5,690 bases of DNA, from contig JAOZHK010000248.1 of assembly GCA_026014905.1 (NCBI GenBank), forward strand, positions 1 to 5,690. Reading direction: 5' to 3'. Position 1 is the stretch's first letter. Each line of letters starts with the position of its first letter. Both the position numbers and the translations under genes were made by a program. This stretch comes from Candidatus Bathyarchaeota archaeon. GTDB lineage: Archaea > Thermoproteota > Bathyarchaeia > RBG-16-48-13 > GCA-020355125. The notes beneath the pieces are model-generated. The model was not told the origin of the DNA and did no database searches. It was given only the letters and a program-made list of their open reading frames with translations. Of this stretch, positions 1 through 5,016 are shown piece after piece.

Positions 1-274
1 TGGATTTACAAAATCCCGCGCCATTCTCTTTAATGTCTTAACCGCTCTTATCGCAATTCTAGGTACAGGTGTCGCTTTACTCGTTGGATCACGCATCCAA
101 GAATTCATCCCTTTATTACTTCCCTTTGCTGCTGGAAATTTTATCTATATTGCAGGCTCTGATCTGATTCCAGAACTCCATACCGAAGAGACGGATTTCA
201 TCACTTCAGCGATGCAATTATCTGCGTTCGTACTTGGAATCCTCATGCTGTACGCACTCAGCATGTTCGAATAA
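1..274 (+). CDS. ZIP-family divalent metal transporter, C-terminal part (5' end outside the window)
   Basis: The reading frame is open from the window edge (first full codon at base 2) and ends with TAA, giving about 90 residues. The piece has three hydrophobic helices. The first follows GFTKSRAILFN. The second contains AAGNFIYIAGSDLIPELH, which matches the A-G-x-F-x-Y-I-A-x-x-D-L-x-P-E signature near the end of ZIP (ZupT-like) transporters. The last ends at YALSMFE. In 8-helix ZIP proteins these would be helices 6-8; the metal-binding helices 4 and 5 lie upstream and cannot be checked. The family moves zinc, iron or other divalent cations into the cytoplasm; which metal is used here is unknown. 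The gene converges on the creatininase-family gene, with 62 bases between the stop codons. Confidence 0.85.
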   Translation, partial: GFTKSRAILFNVLTALIAILGTGVALLVGSRIQEFIPLLLPFAAGNFIYIAGSDLIPELHTEETDFITSAMQLSAFVLGILMLYALSMFE

Positions 275-302
275 ACCGTGCAGCTATTTACTGAGCAAGT
301 TT

Positions 303-335
303 CATGTATATGATGGATCGTGAACCACATACATG
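303..335. terminator. Hairpin between two convergent genes, possible bidirectional terminator
   Basis: The arms CATGTAT (303-309) and ATACATG (329-335) are perfect inverted repeats. An inner TGG/CCA pairing across a small internal loop could extend the stem. It sits in the 62-base gap between the ZIP stop and the creatininase stop. No long T-run follows on either strand, so a terminator role rests mainly on position. Confidence 0.28.
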
Positions 336-336
336 T

Positions 337-1179
337 TTATTGAGGAGTAGACCGCTTGCTGTTAACTCCGTGGTGATTTTTTCGGTCTCGAATTTCTCGG
401 GCCCGAAACTCGGTAACAATGCATTGAAGACCCTTGATGGCAGCTGCGAGCCATTGTTTTCCTTTCACAACACTTGCTACCGTCGCGTCACCCATAACTC
501 CAGTGCGACTGATTGTACTCCAATATTCCATTAACCGCGGTCCGCCAGATTCCACTAAATCGCGGGGTGGAAAATGCGGGGAGGTTTGATAGCTGATATC
601 TTTTACGGCTTGATCCATATCAACCATTTGGGGATGAATAGCAAGCATAAGCGAAGTCTCGAGTTCCCCAGCATGAGACATGCCCCCAGCTGGAGATGCC
701 CGGAGCGTATTTACAGCTTCCTGTAACTCCAGAATATCCCACCAATTGATCAATGCGCACAAGCACTCCGAGTGTTCAACAATCGTTAACCGAGCGACGA
801 TCTCCAACCATGGCGCATTGCTGCCATGCCCATTGACAAGTAAGATTCGATGAAATCCGTGGTGTATTAGACTACGCGTAATATCTAGCATAAACTCGAC
901 TAAAGTAGGTCCTTGAATGGTAATAGATCCAGGAAAATCCATATGGTGGGGGCTATACCCATGGATTTGGGGAGGAAGTAAAATGACATCATTTGGGAGA
1001 GCTTCTGCTGTTCTCTGGCAAATCTCGTTCGTGATAAGTACATCTGTTGCGATTGGTAGATGGTGCCCATGATCTTCCAACATTGCAACAGGAAGAATCG
1101 CGACTCGATCTTCCACGGCACGCTGATTGATTTCCGGCCATGTTAACGCCTCATACCGAAAATTCGGTTCATCCTTCAT
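337..1179 (-). CDS. Creatininase-family metal-dependent amidohydrolase
   Basis: The 280-residue product has the usual length and motif order of the creatininase family (PF02633). Near the N-terminus, LEDHGHHLPIATD supplies the expected metal ligands Glu35, His37 and Asp46. NGHGSN at 116-121 supplies His118. SHAGELETS at 168-176 is the family's H-A-G-E-x-E-T-S block. Creatininase of Pseudomonas has a Glu two residues after the His of its NGHYEN motif; here that position is Ser120. This is common in relatives, where Glu172 of the HAGE block probably completes the metal site. The family includes creatininase, the archaeal FAPy deformylase of F420/riboflavin synthesis, and the mycofactocin peptidase MftE. 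I cannot choose among these, though strict creatininase is the least likely. The ATG at 1179 is preceded by only a weak GGGAAAG ribosome site. The basic tail after about residue 260 (many Arg/Lys/His) lies beyond the conserved core. Confidence 0.88.
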   Translation of the reverse strand: MKDEPNFRYEALTWPEINQRAVEDRVAILPVAMLEDHGHHLPIATDVLITNEICQRTAEALPNDVILLPPQIHGYSPHHMDFPGSITIQGPTLVEFMLDITRSLIHHGFHRILLVNGHGSNAPWLEIVARLTIVEHSECLCALINWWDILELQEAVNTLRASPAGGMSHAGELETSLMLAIHPQMVDMDQAVKDISYQTSPHFPPRDLVESGGPRLMEYWSTISRTGVMGDATVASVVKGKQWLAAAIKGLQCIVTEFRAREIRDRKNHHGVNSKRSTPQ

Positions 1180-1218
1180 ATTTTCACTTTCCCATTATTA
1201 CAACGTGTTGTTAAGAAG

Positions 1219-1228
1219 ATATTAAAAG
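1219..1228 (-). promoter_or_regulatory. Candidate TATA box of the creatininase-family gene
   Basis: Read on the minus strand this is CTTTTAATAT, 40-49 bases before the ATG at 1179. The flavin reductase gene has a similar CTTTTATTA at nearly the same distance, which supports both as archaeal TBP sites. A TFB-recognition element was not clear. Confidence 0.35.
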
Positions 1229-1283
1229 TAACCCGCTATATATTGCCCTGATAGGCAGTCGTCAACCTTACTCATGCTACGGG

Positions 1284-1790
1284 CTATCGCTGCTGGCGAA
1301 CTGGAGCTTCCTGCAGATATAACCAGGCAATTACCGCAGCGATAAGATAGGCAGCAGCTGCGAAATAAAATGGGTAGACCGGTGCTTGATCGTATAAAAC
1401 TCCTGCAAGAACCATGCTAAGCATTGAACCTAAACTACTTGAGACGTCGATAAGACTAAAGAGACGTCCCCGTATTGGTCGGGGTATAGTATCTGCCACA
1501 AGCACTTGGAGGGTCATCATCCGACTCTTCAAGCCAGTAGCTGTGAGAATCATAGCAAGTAATACGATAGCGAACGAGGAGGAGAAGATAAAGAGTAAGA
1601 CTGCGGCGCCTAGGAGGAGAATCGAGGGGATAAAGACGCGTTTACGTCCATAGTTGTCGATAAGCTATCCAATCCCAAATGTGGCGACTAACGAGATGAT
1701 CTGAGCGATTGAAGTGATAATACTAGCTAGCTAGCTAGATCCTACCTCAAGACCTAGATTATGGATTAACAAACAGATATTATATTCTAA
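1284..1790 (-). pseudogene. MFS transporter remnant: C-terminal half with two in-frame TAG codons
   Basis: Read in one minus-strand frame, about 168 codons resemble the C-terminal six helices of a major facilitator superfamily exporter. LIHNLGLEVG near the start resembles helix 7. G-x-L-I-D-N-Y-G-R-K-R (about 1638-1670) is the MFS loop motif G-x-L-x-D-x-x-G-R-[KR] that follows helix 8. D-x-x-P-x-x-x-R-G-R, ending at RGRLFSLIDV, precedes helix 11, and YFAAAAYLIAAVIAWLYL is helix 12. TAG interrupts the frame at 1665-1667 (in the G-x-L motif) and at 1731-1733 (in a CTAG repeat). The N-terminal six helices are absent, because the frame runs straight into the 3' end of the flavin reductase gene. 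An ORF starting at the internal ATG at 1553 would encode only 89 residues, about three helices, too little to transport. I read this as a decayed gene; readthrough of TAG as an amino acid is a less likely alternative. Confidence 0.75.
1723..1738. repeat. Tetranucleotide repeat (CTAG)4
   Basis: Four perfect tandem CTAG units. CTAG is self-complementary, so the run reads the same on both strands. It lies in the MFS remnant and supplies one of the two premature TAG codons. Removing three units (12 bases) would restore an uninterrupted G-S-S-I reading at this point. Confidence 0.9.
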
Positions 1791-2337
1791 AGCTCCCCAG
1801 CTTTTCACCCATTCGCCAAAAGCTCTTCGGCATCATAATAATCGTATCCAACTTACGTGCATCAACATTTCCCTCTGGATCCAACATATCTGCATTAATA
1901 TGTTGCGTCAGTACATTGCCGATAAAAAGGTCATGATCACCGACATGATGAAATTCAACTAGTTCACATTCAAGATTAACTGAACATTCTTCGATAAGTG
2001 GAGACTTCACATGCACTGCAGGACGCGGTGTCAGACCAAACGTTGAAAATTTGTCGATACCGTCTCTACCACTGCATTGTCCACAGCCAAGAACTTGATC
2101 CATTAGATCTGCATTTGGCAGATTAACCACAAACTCACCCTGCTCTTTGATAAGACCGTGAGAATAGGTTGCTTCGCGAACGGAGATACCAACCCATACC
2201 GGCTGAATGATGCTCAGATTGAATACTTCACCGAGGGCAATGATATTGGGTCGACCCATCCTATCGACTGAGGTAATCAGTCCAACCGGAGTCGGATAAA
2301 CAGGTCGTCTTGGTCGGAGTTGGATTTTTTCAATCAT
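1780..2337 (-). CDS. Flavin reductase-like FMN-binding protein
   Basis: The 185-residue product has the length and motif order of the flavin reductase-like domain family (PF01613, FMN-binding split barrel). YPTPVGLITSVD (14-25) followed by GRPN is the N-terminal flavin-contact strand and turn. GISVREATYSHGLIKEQGEF leads to FVVNLP (69-74), the family's second hallmark. A short Cys-bearing segment CGQCSGRDGIDKF (85-97) precedes the usual F-x-x-x-G-L-x-P. Members bind FMN and either reduce free flavin with NAD(P)H or act as flavoprotein oxidoreductases in the cytoplasm; the partner is unknown. The start is well supported: GGAG lies seven bases before the ATG, with a TATA-like box further up. The stop overlaps the 5' end of the MFS remnant, and the protein itself looks complete. 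The regulator gene on the same strand lies 122 bases upstream. Confidence 0.9.
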   Translation of the reverse strand: MIEKIQLRPRRPVYPTPVGLITSVDRMGRPNIIALGEVFNLSIIQPVWVGISVREATYSHGLIKEQGEFVVNLPNADLMDQVLGCGQCSGRDGIDKFSTFGLTPRPAVHVKSPLIEECSVNLECELVEFHHVGDHDLFIGNVLTQHINADMLDPEGNVDARKLDTIIMMPKSFWRMGEKLGSFRI

Positions 2338-2344
2338 ACAGGAT

Positions 2345-2348
2345 CTCC
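2345..2348 (-). promoter_or_regulatory. Ribosome binding site of the flavin reductase gene
   Basis: The minus strand reads TAGGAGATCCTGT immediately before the ATG, giving a GGAG core with seven bases of spacing. It fixes the start at 2337. Confidence 0.6.
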
Positions 2349-2351
2349 TAT

Positions 2352-2361
2352 AGTAATCTGA
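2352..2361 (-). promoter_or_regulatory. TCAGATTACT element before the flavin reductase gene
   Basis: The minus strand reads TCAGATTACT, 15-24 bases before the ATG at 2337. The identical 10-mer occurs on the plus strand at 2838-2847, in the divergent promoter region of the winged-helix regulator. It may be a shared operator; this is an inference from the repeat and its position only. Confidence 0.3.
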
Positions 2362-2376
2362 AACGCTTCACTCGCT

Positions 2377-2385
2377 TAATAAAAG
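2377..2385 (-). promoter_or_regulatory. Candidate TATA box of the flavin reductase gene
   Basis: The minus strand reads CTTTTATTA, 40-48 bases before the ATG. This predicts a leader of roughly 15-20 bases, long enough to carry the GGAG site. It suggests the gene has its own promoter and need not depend on readthrough from the upstream regulator gene. Confidence 0.4.
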
Positions 2386-2431
2386 TTAGTACGTGTGCAA
2401 GTGAGAAGACATTAACAACTTTAACAAGGAG

Positions 2432-2437
2432 AAAAAA
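2432..2437 (-). terminator. T-run terminator candidate after the winged-helix regulator gene
   Basis: The transcript of the regulator gene would contain six consecutive U residues here, 22 bases past its stop codon. Archaeal RNA polymerase commonly terminates at such runs without needing a hairpin. A GC-rich stretch lies just before it. This fits separate transcription of the regulator and flavin reductase genes. Confidence 0.4.
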
Positions 2438-2459
2438 GATCTTAGGGCCGCGCTGGAGA

Positions 2460-2708
2460 TTAAAGCGTGAATTGCTTCATTCCTTCATAGTAATTGATGT
2501 ATTGGAGGCCCTTCTCTGTGGTGACGTACAGTTTACTCCCATTCGTCGGACTCTGTAGGAGTCCAGAATTGATGAGTTCTTTCAAATAATTCTTAATAAT
2601 TTGAAAATTCAAATTAGCTTGATAAACAATATGCGATTTCCTTGCGCCGCCTACAGCTACTCGGAGGATGTCAGCGGTGATTTCGAGTTTACTTCGTTTT
2701 CGACTCAT
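2460..2708 (-). CDS. Archaeal winged-helix transcriptional regulator (HTH_45-like)
   Basis: The 82-residue protein is a single DNA-binding domain. RSKLEITADILRVA (5-18) opens with the typical first helix. GARKSHIVYQANLNFQIIKNYL is the hallmark helix-turn-helix stretch of the archaeal HTH_45 family (PF14947), with the near-invariant G-A-x-K-[ST]-x-I-x-Y-x-[AS]-N-L-[NS]. LINSGLL and then YVTTEKGLQYINYY form the wing and final helix. These proteins are thought to bind DNA, probably as dimers. No ligand domain, metal site or Cys redox pair is visible, so no signal can be assigned. The gene is divergent from the PNPOx-like gene, sharing a 205-base promoter region with it, and lies upstream of the flavin reductase gene on the same strand. 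Self-regulation and control of these neighbours is the natural inference. No strong ribosome site precedes the ATG. Confidence 0.85.
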   Translation of the reverse strand: MSRKRSKLEITADILRVAVGGARKSHIVYQANLNFQIIKNYLKELINSGLLQSPTNGSKLYVTTEKGLQYINYYEGMKQFTL

Positions 2709-2838
2709 TTTGGATCATTCCACGTGATTTTCGAAACAATCTTTCTAAATTTCTCTATTTGAGGATTTTCTAACAAAAAACGCGAGTATTTTCTGGTTCT
2801 TGGCAACTTATACTTGCTTTTGTCCGTTTTTGGATAAT

Positions 2839-2856
2839 CAGATTACTTCAAATCTG
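2839..2856. promoter_or_regulatory. Inverted repeat CAGATT-N6-AATCTG in the divergent promoter region, candidate operator
   Basis: Perfect six-base arms (2839-2844 and 2851-2856) are separated by six bases, giving 12-base spacing between half-site starts, about one helical turn. This suits a dimeric winged-helix protein. The site lies between the regulator gene and the PNPOx-like gene, about 26 bases upstream of the latter's TATA-like box. The half-site recurs before the flavin reductase and dehydrogenase genes. Confidence 0.4.
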
Positions 2857-2881
2857 TGCGAAAGAATTCTCAGTACACTAC

Positions 2882-2891
2882 CTATTTTATT
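2882..2891 (+). promoter_or_regulatory. Candidate TATA box of the PNPOx-like gene
   Basis: CTATTTTATT lies 23-32 bases before the ATG at 2914. At the usual archaeal spacing, transcription would begin at or within a few bases of that ATG. The mRNA would then be leaderless or have a leader of about ten bases to the second ATG at 2923. The absence of a Shine-Dalgarno site agrees with this. Confidence 0.4.
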
Positions 2892-2913
2892 GTGCGCTAG
2901 ATAGTTATTATCC

Positions 2914-3405
2914 ATGTACCATATGCGACGAACGGATAAAGAAATTCTCGATCCAACTGAACAGATTATCCCTCTGCGCAAGGCTCATTTTATCACATTA
3001 GCACTGTGCTCAAGTAATGAACCGTATCTGGTAACCTTGAGTCACGGATTTGATGAAGAAGTGAATTGCCTCTATTTTCACTGTGCAAAAGAGGGTAAAA
3101 AAATCGATATCCTGAAGGCTAATCCCATAGTCTGGGGGCAAGCTTTGATTGATTTAGGTTATCAACAAGGACGCTGTGATCATCTCTACTATACGACACA
3201 GTTCAAAGGACGAGTTACATTCCTAAACAGTGATGCCGAAAAAACCCAGGCACTCAATGTAATGGTACGACAAATAGAGACGAACCCTGAAGAAGTTATC
3301 AGTAAACAAGTCAAACCCAGTTCAATGGCAAAAGTACTGATTGGAAAAATTGACTTAGAATATGTGAGCTGCAAAAAAGCTGATAGGGTCATCACAACAC
3401 TGTAA
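2914..3405 (+). CDS. Pyridoxamine 5'-phosphate oxidase-like FMN-binding protein
   Basis: The 163-residue protein matches the PNPOx-related split-barrel family (PF12900, Pyridox_ox_2; NimA-like). MRRTDKEILD opens the domain. EPYLVTLSHGFDEE (36-49) corresponds to the conserved x-P-Y-x-x-P-[LV] strand, here with Thr41 where Pro is usual. LYFHCAKEGKKIDIL (53-67) is the family hallmark Y-F-H-x-A-x-x-G-x-K, contacting the FMN phosphate. The remainder carries the typical W-G-Q/Y-x-S-V-like strand in altered form (YYTTQFKGRVTFL). Members bind FMN or related cofactors and are usually reductases or flavin-sensing proteins of unknown substrate; true PNP oxidase activity is not implied. The family normally starts at M-R-R-x-D-x-E, so the ATG at 2923 (Met4) is a good alternative start. 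The dehydrogenase gene follows on the same strand after 205 bases. Confidence 0.85.
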   Translation: MYHMRRTDKEILDPTEQIIPLRKAHFITLALCSSNEPYLVTLSHGFDEEVNCLYFHCAKEGKKIDILKANPIVWGQALIDLGYQQGRCDHLYYTTQFKGRVTFLNSDAEKTQALNVMVRQIETNPEEVISKQVKPSSMAKVLIGKIDLEYVSCKKADRVITTL

Positions 3406-3430
3406 CCTCAATATTTATTCTCTCATTACG

Positions 3431-3444
3431 AATCTGTGCAAAAG
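3431..3444 (+). repeat. Second copy of the AATCTGTGCRAAAG element
   Basis: AATCTGTGCAAAAG here matches AATCTGTGCGAAAG at 2851-2864 at 13 of 14 bases. Both copies are preceded within ten bases by ATTAC and followed about 15-20 bases later by a [CG]ACTAC sequence. One copy is upstream of the PNPOx-like gene and the other upstream of the dehydrogenase gene, so it is a candidate shared promoter or operator element. Confidence 0.4.
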
Positions 3445-3470
3445 TCCTTGTGCCATAGACTACTCTAGGT

Positions 3471-3501
3471 AATGGAAAACGTTAAAGAATGGAAAACCAT
3501 T
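3471..3501 (+). repeat. Direct repeat AATGGAAAAC x2 upstream of the dehydrogenase gene
   Basis: Two exact 10-base copies start at 3471 and 3488, 17 bases apart. The second copy is also part of an inverted repeat, AATGG-AAAA-CCATT (3488-3501). The position, 110-140 bases before the start codon, suits an operator or activator site, but no binding protein can be named. Confidence 0.35.
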
Positions 3502-3531
3502 TACACAATGCACGTAACGAGTCCAGGGAGA

Positions 3532-3540
3532 TTAAATGTA
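3532..3540 (+). promoter_or_regulatory. Candidate TATA box of the dehydrogenase gene
   Basis: TTAAATGTA resembles the archaeal TATA consensus and would place the transcription start near 3560-3565, leaving a leader of about 45-50 bases that contains the GAGGTG site. An alternative box, CATTTACAC, lies at 3498-3506. Confidence 0.3.
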
Positions 3541-3598
3541 TGATTGTGAAGATTCAGATTTGTCTCCCCTTTACAACGCTCCATTCTCTTCAACATGA
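3536..3598 (+). CDS. Possible 20-codon leader ORF before the dehydrogenase gene
   Basis: An ATG preceded by AGGGAG (five-base spacing) opens a frame encoding MYDCEDSDLSPLYNAPFSST. It ends at a TGA that overlaps the GAGGTG ribosome site of the dehydrogenase. The good ribosome site and the stop placed exactly at the next ribosome site suggest translational coupling. An ORF this short can arise by chance, and it would not be transcribed if the TATA box at 3532-3540 is the one used. Confidence 0.15.
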   Translation: MYDCEDSDLSPLYNAPFSST

Positions 3599-3602
3599 GG
3601 TG
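3597..3602 (+). promoter_or_regulatory. Ribosome binding site of the dehydrogenase gene
   Basis: GAGGTG, complementary to the conserved 3' end of archaeal 16S rRNA, lies eight bases before the ATG at 3611 and fixes that start. Confidence 0.65.
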
Positions 3603-3610
3603 TTACTTCG

Positions 3611-4375
3611 ATGAGTCAACACCATCCTTTACTAAAAGGAAAAATTGCCATAGTTACAGGAGGCGGCCGAGGGATCGGTAAAGCTATCGCTCAGAAACTC
3701 ATTGAGGCTGGAGCCCATGTTGTCATTGGAGATATAGATGCTTCGCTTGCCCATCAAACCGCGTCAGAATTGACTTGTACCTCTAGTACTTGTGGAGCCA
3801 CTTATGTTGATGTGTGTGATGAGCAATCTGTCACTTCAATGGTTGACACTACTCTGAAGACATGGGGGCGGGTGGACATCCTCGTCAATAACGCTGGCAT
3901 TCTTTTCCGAACTCGATTCCCAGACATTACCCTTGAGGAATGGACGCGTACTTTGGAGGTGAATCTTACAGGGCCATTTCTATGTACCCAAGCTGTCATT
4001 CCTCAGATGAAGAAGCAAAGCACTGGACGAATTGTGAATATGTCGTCATCAGCTGGACGTAGCGTGAGCACTCTTGGTGGTGCACATTATACTGCTTCGA
4101 AAGCGGGTTTATTAGGATTAACTCGAGCTACAGCGAAAGAGCTCGCCGCGTGGGGGATTACAGTTAATGCTATTTGCCCTGGTTTAATCGATACGGCAAT
4201 GGCTCGATCAACGACTACAGAGGCTGAACTCATTGCATACATCAACTCCTTTCCTATTAGGAGATTGGGGCTGCCGGAGGAGATAGGGGACCTTGTGGTT
4301 TTTCTCTGTAGTGATCGTGCTGCCTATATTACTGGTGCATCTTTTGATATCAATGGCGGAGATTTAATGATGTAA
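3611..4375 (+). CDS. Short-chain dehydrogenase/reductase (classical SDR, FabG-like)
   Basis: The 254-residue protein is a complete classical SDR with a Rossmann fold. TGGGRGIG (16-23) is the glycine-rich cofactor loop. Asp41, at the end of the second strand in VVIGDID, indicates preference for NAD(H) over NADP(H). NNAG is at 93-96. The catalytic residues are Asn118, a Ser in the SSS run at 145-147 (most likely Ser146), Tyr160 and Lys164 of YTASK. CPG at 189-191 and TGASFDINGG near the C-terminus complete the pattern. The enzyme would interconvert a hydroxyl and a carbonyl group. Substrate is not predictable, and the FabG resemblance does not prove a fatty-acid role, since most archaea lack that pathway. 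It is on the same strand as the PNPOx-like gene but has its own ribosome site and a 205-base upstream region with repeats, so it is probably transcribed separately. It converges on the gene at 4450-5016. Confidence 0.95.
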   Translation: MSQHHPLLKGKIAIVTGGGRGIGKAIAQKLIEAGAHVVIGDIDASLAHQTASELTCTSSTCGATYVDVCDEQSVTSMVDTTLKTWGRVDILVNNAGILFRTRFPDITLEEWTRTLEVNLTGPFLCTQAVIPQMKKQSTGRIVNMSSSAGRSVSTLGGAHYTASKAGLLGLTRATAKELAAWGITVNAICPGLIDTAMARSTTTEAELIAYINSFPIRRLGLPEEIGDLVVFLCSDRAAYITGASFDINGGDLMM

Positions 4376-4449
4376 TGCTAATCACATTACACATCCTTTA
4401 ACCCGATTTCAGAATATAGTATACTAGCTTACTCGAACTCGTTGAATAG

Positions 4450-5016
4450 CTAGCCTGTTTGCTGTAGCTGTGTAGTGAGCTGAGTGATCAAAGCATGGCG
4501 CTCAGTATTTCCCATTACATTAAGAATCATTCGTGATCCTGTGAATCGCACTGTGTGATCTTTGGTAAAAGAGGCAAACAGAGCTTTGAGGTTGGTAACA
4601 TCCCCTGTCTGTTTGATACAAACCCAGGGCTGGATACTGGGAGCATGAAAATTTGACCAGGTATCTCCAAAGTGCCCCTCACAAGATTCAAGGGTCTCCA
4701 CGCCAATGCGATTCAATTCAAGAATTAATGGAAAGATACCGTCTTCAATATCCCATCCATAATACTTAAGGCAGTGAAATGCGTCGTGAAAGCCGTTCTT
4801 TCGCAGGATCTGACGGAATTCGCGTGTTTTTAACCAGTTCTCACGATAAAGCATACTGAAATAATAGTCAAGCATCCGTTGTAAGCGTCGATAATCGGTC
4901 TCTGTTTTGCTTAACTTGTCAGCTACCGAACCCCGAAACAGGGCGTTTCGACCCCACCGATCTTCGATTTCTTCTTCGATCCTACGGATCACGAGTAAAA
5001 GAGATTCCTTGATCAT
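4450..5016 (-). CDS. Protein of unknown function with a T-x-x-S-C-x-G-H motif
   Basis: I do not recognise a named family for this 188-residue protein. The N-terminal 90 residues are charged and probably helical: KESLLLVIRRIEEEIEDRW, then an Arg/Tyr-rich stretch with RLQRMLDYYFSMLY. The C-terminal half begins FPLILELNRIGVETLESCEGHF (95-116). A similar arrangement, a short helix, then G-[IV]-x-T-x-x-S-C-x-G-H and later P-W-V, occurs in scattered small uncharacterised proteins. It loosely recalls the S-C-S-G-R motif of the TYW3 tRNA methyltransferase family, but the other TYW3 signatures are not evident. Cys112 and His115 could bind metal or be catalytic. No signal peptide or membrane helix is seen. 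The ATG at 5016 has only a weak ribosome site (AAGGCG, about ten bases away). A TATA-like TGATTAATGA lies 37-46 bases upstream, at 5053-5062. Confidence 0.7.
   Translation of the reverse strand: MIKESLLLVIRRIEEEIEDRWGRNALFRGSVADKLSKTETDYRRLQRMLDYYFSMLYRENWLKTREFRQILRKNGFHDAFHCLKYYGWDIEDGIFPLILELNRIGVETLESCEGHFGDTWSNFHAPSIQPWVCIKQTGDVTNLKALFASFTKDHTVRFTGSRMILNVMGNTERHALITQLTTQLQQTG

Noticed and set aside
303..326. Possible C/D box RNA (ATATGATGG resembles a C box)
   Set aside because: No properly spaced D box (CTGA) or internal C'/D' pair follows; the hairpin arms explain the sequence better.
304..534. Plus-strand 76-codon ORF opposite the creatininase-family gene
   Set aside because: It lies antisense to the 3' end of a gene with clear family motifs, has no recognisable protein features and no ribosome site; it is a shadow frame.
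900..1121. Minus-strand 73-codon ORF in another frame of the creatininase-family gene
   Set aside because: The +1 frame of a well-supported gene; its apparent sequence is a frame-shifted echo of the real protein.
1414..1653. Plus-strand 79-codon ORF opposite the MFS remnant
   Set aside because: Arg/Lys/Ile-rich product typical of antisense translation of a membrane protein gene; the minus-strand MFS homology explains the DNA.
2310..2558. Plus-strand 82-codon ORF across the regulator/flavin reductase gap
   Set aside because: It spans the start of one minus-strand gene and the end of another and has no motif; the promoter, ribosome site and T-run read on the minus strand explain this gap better.
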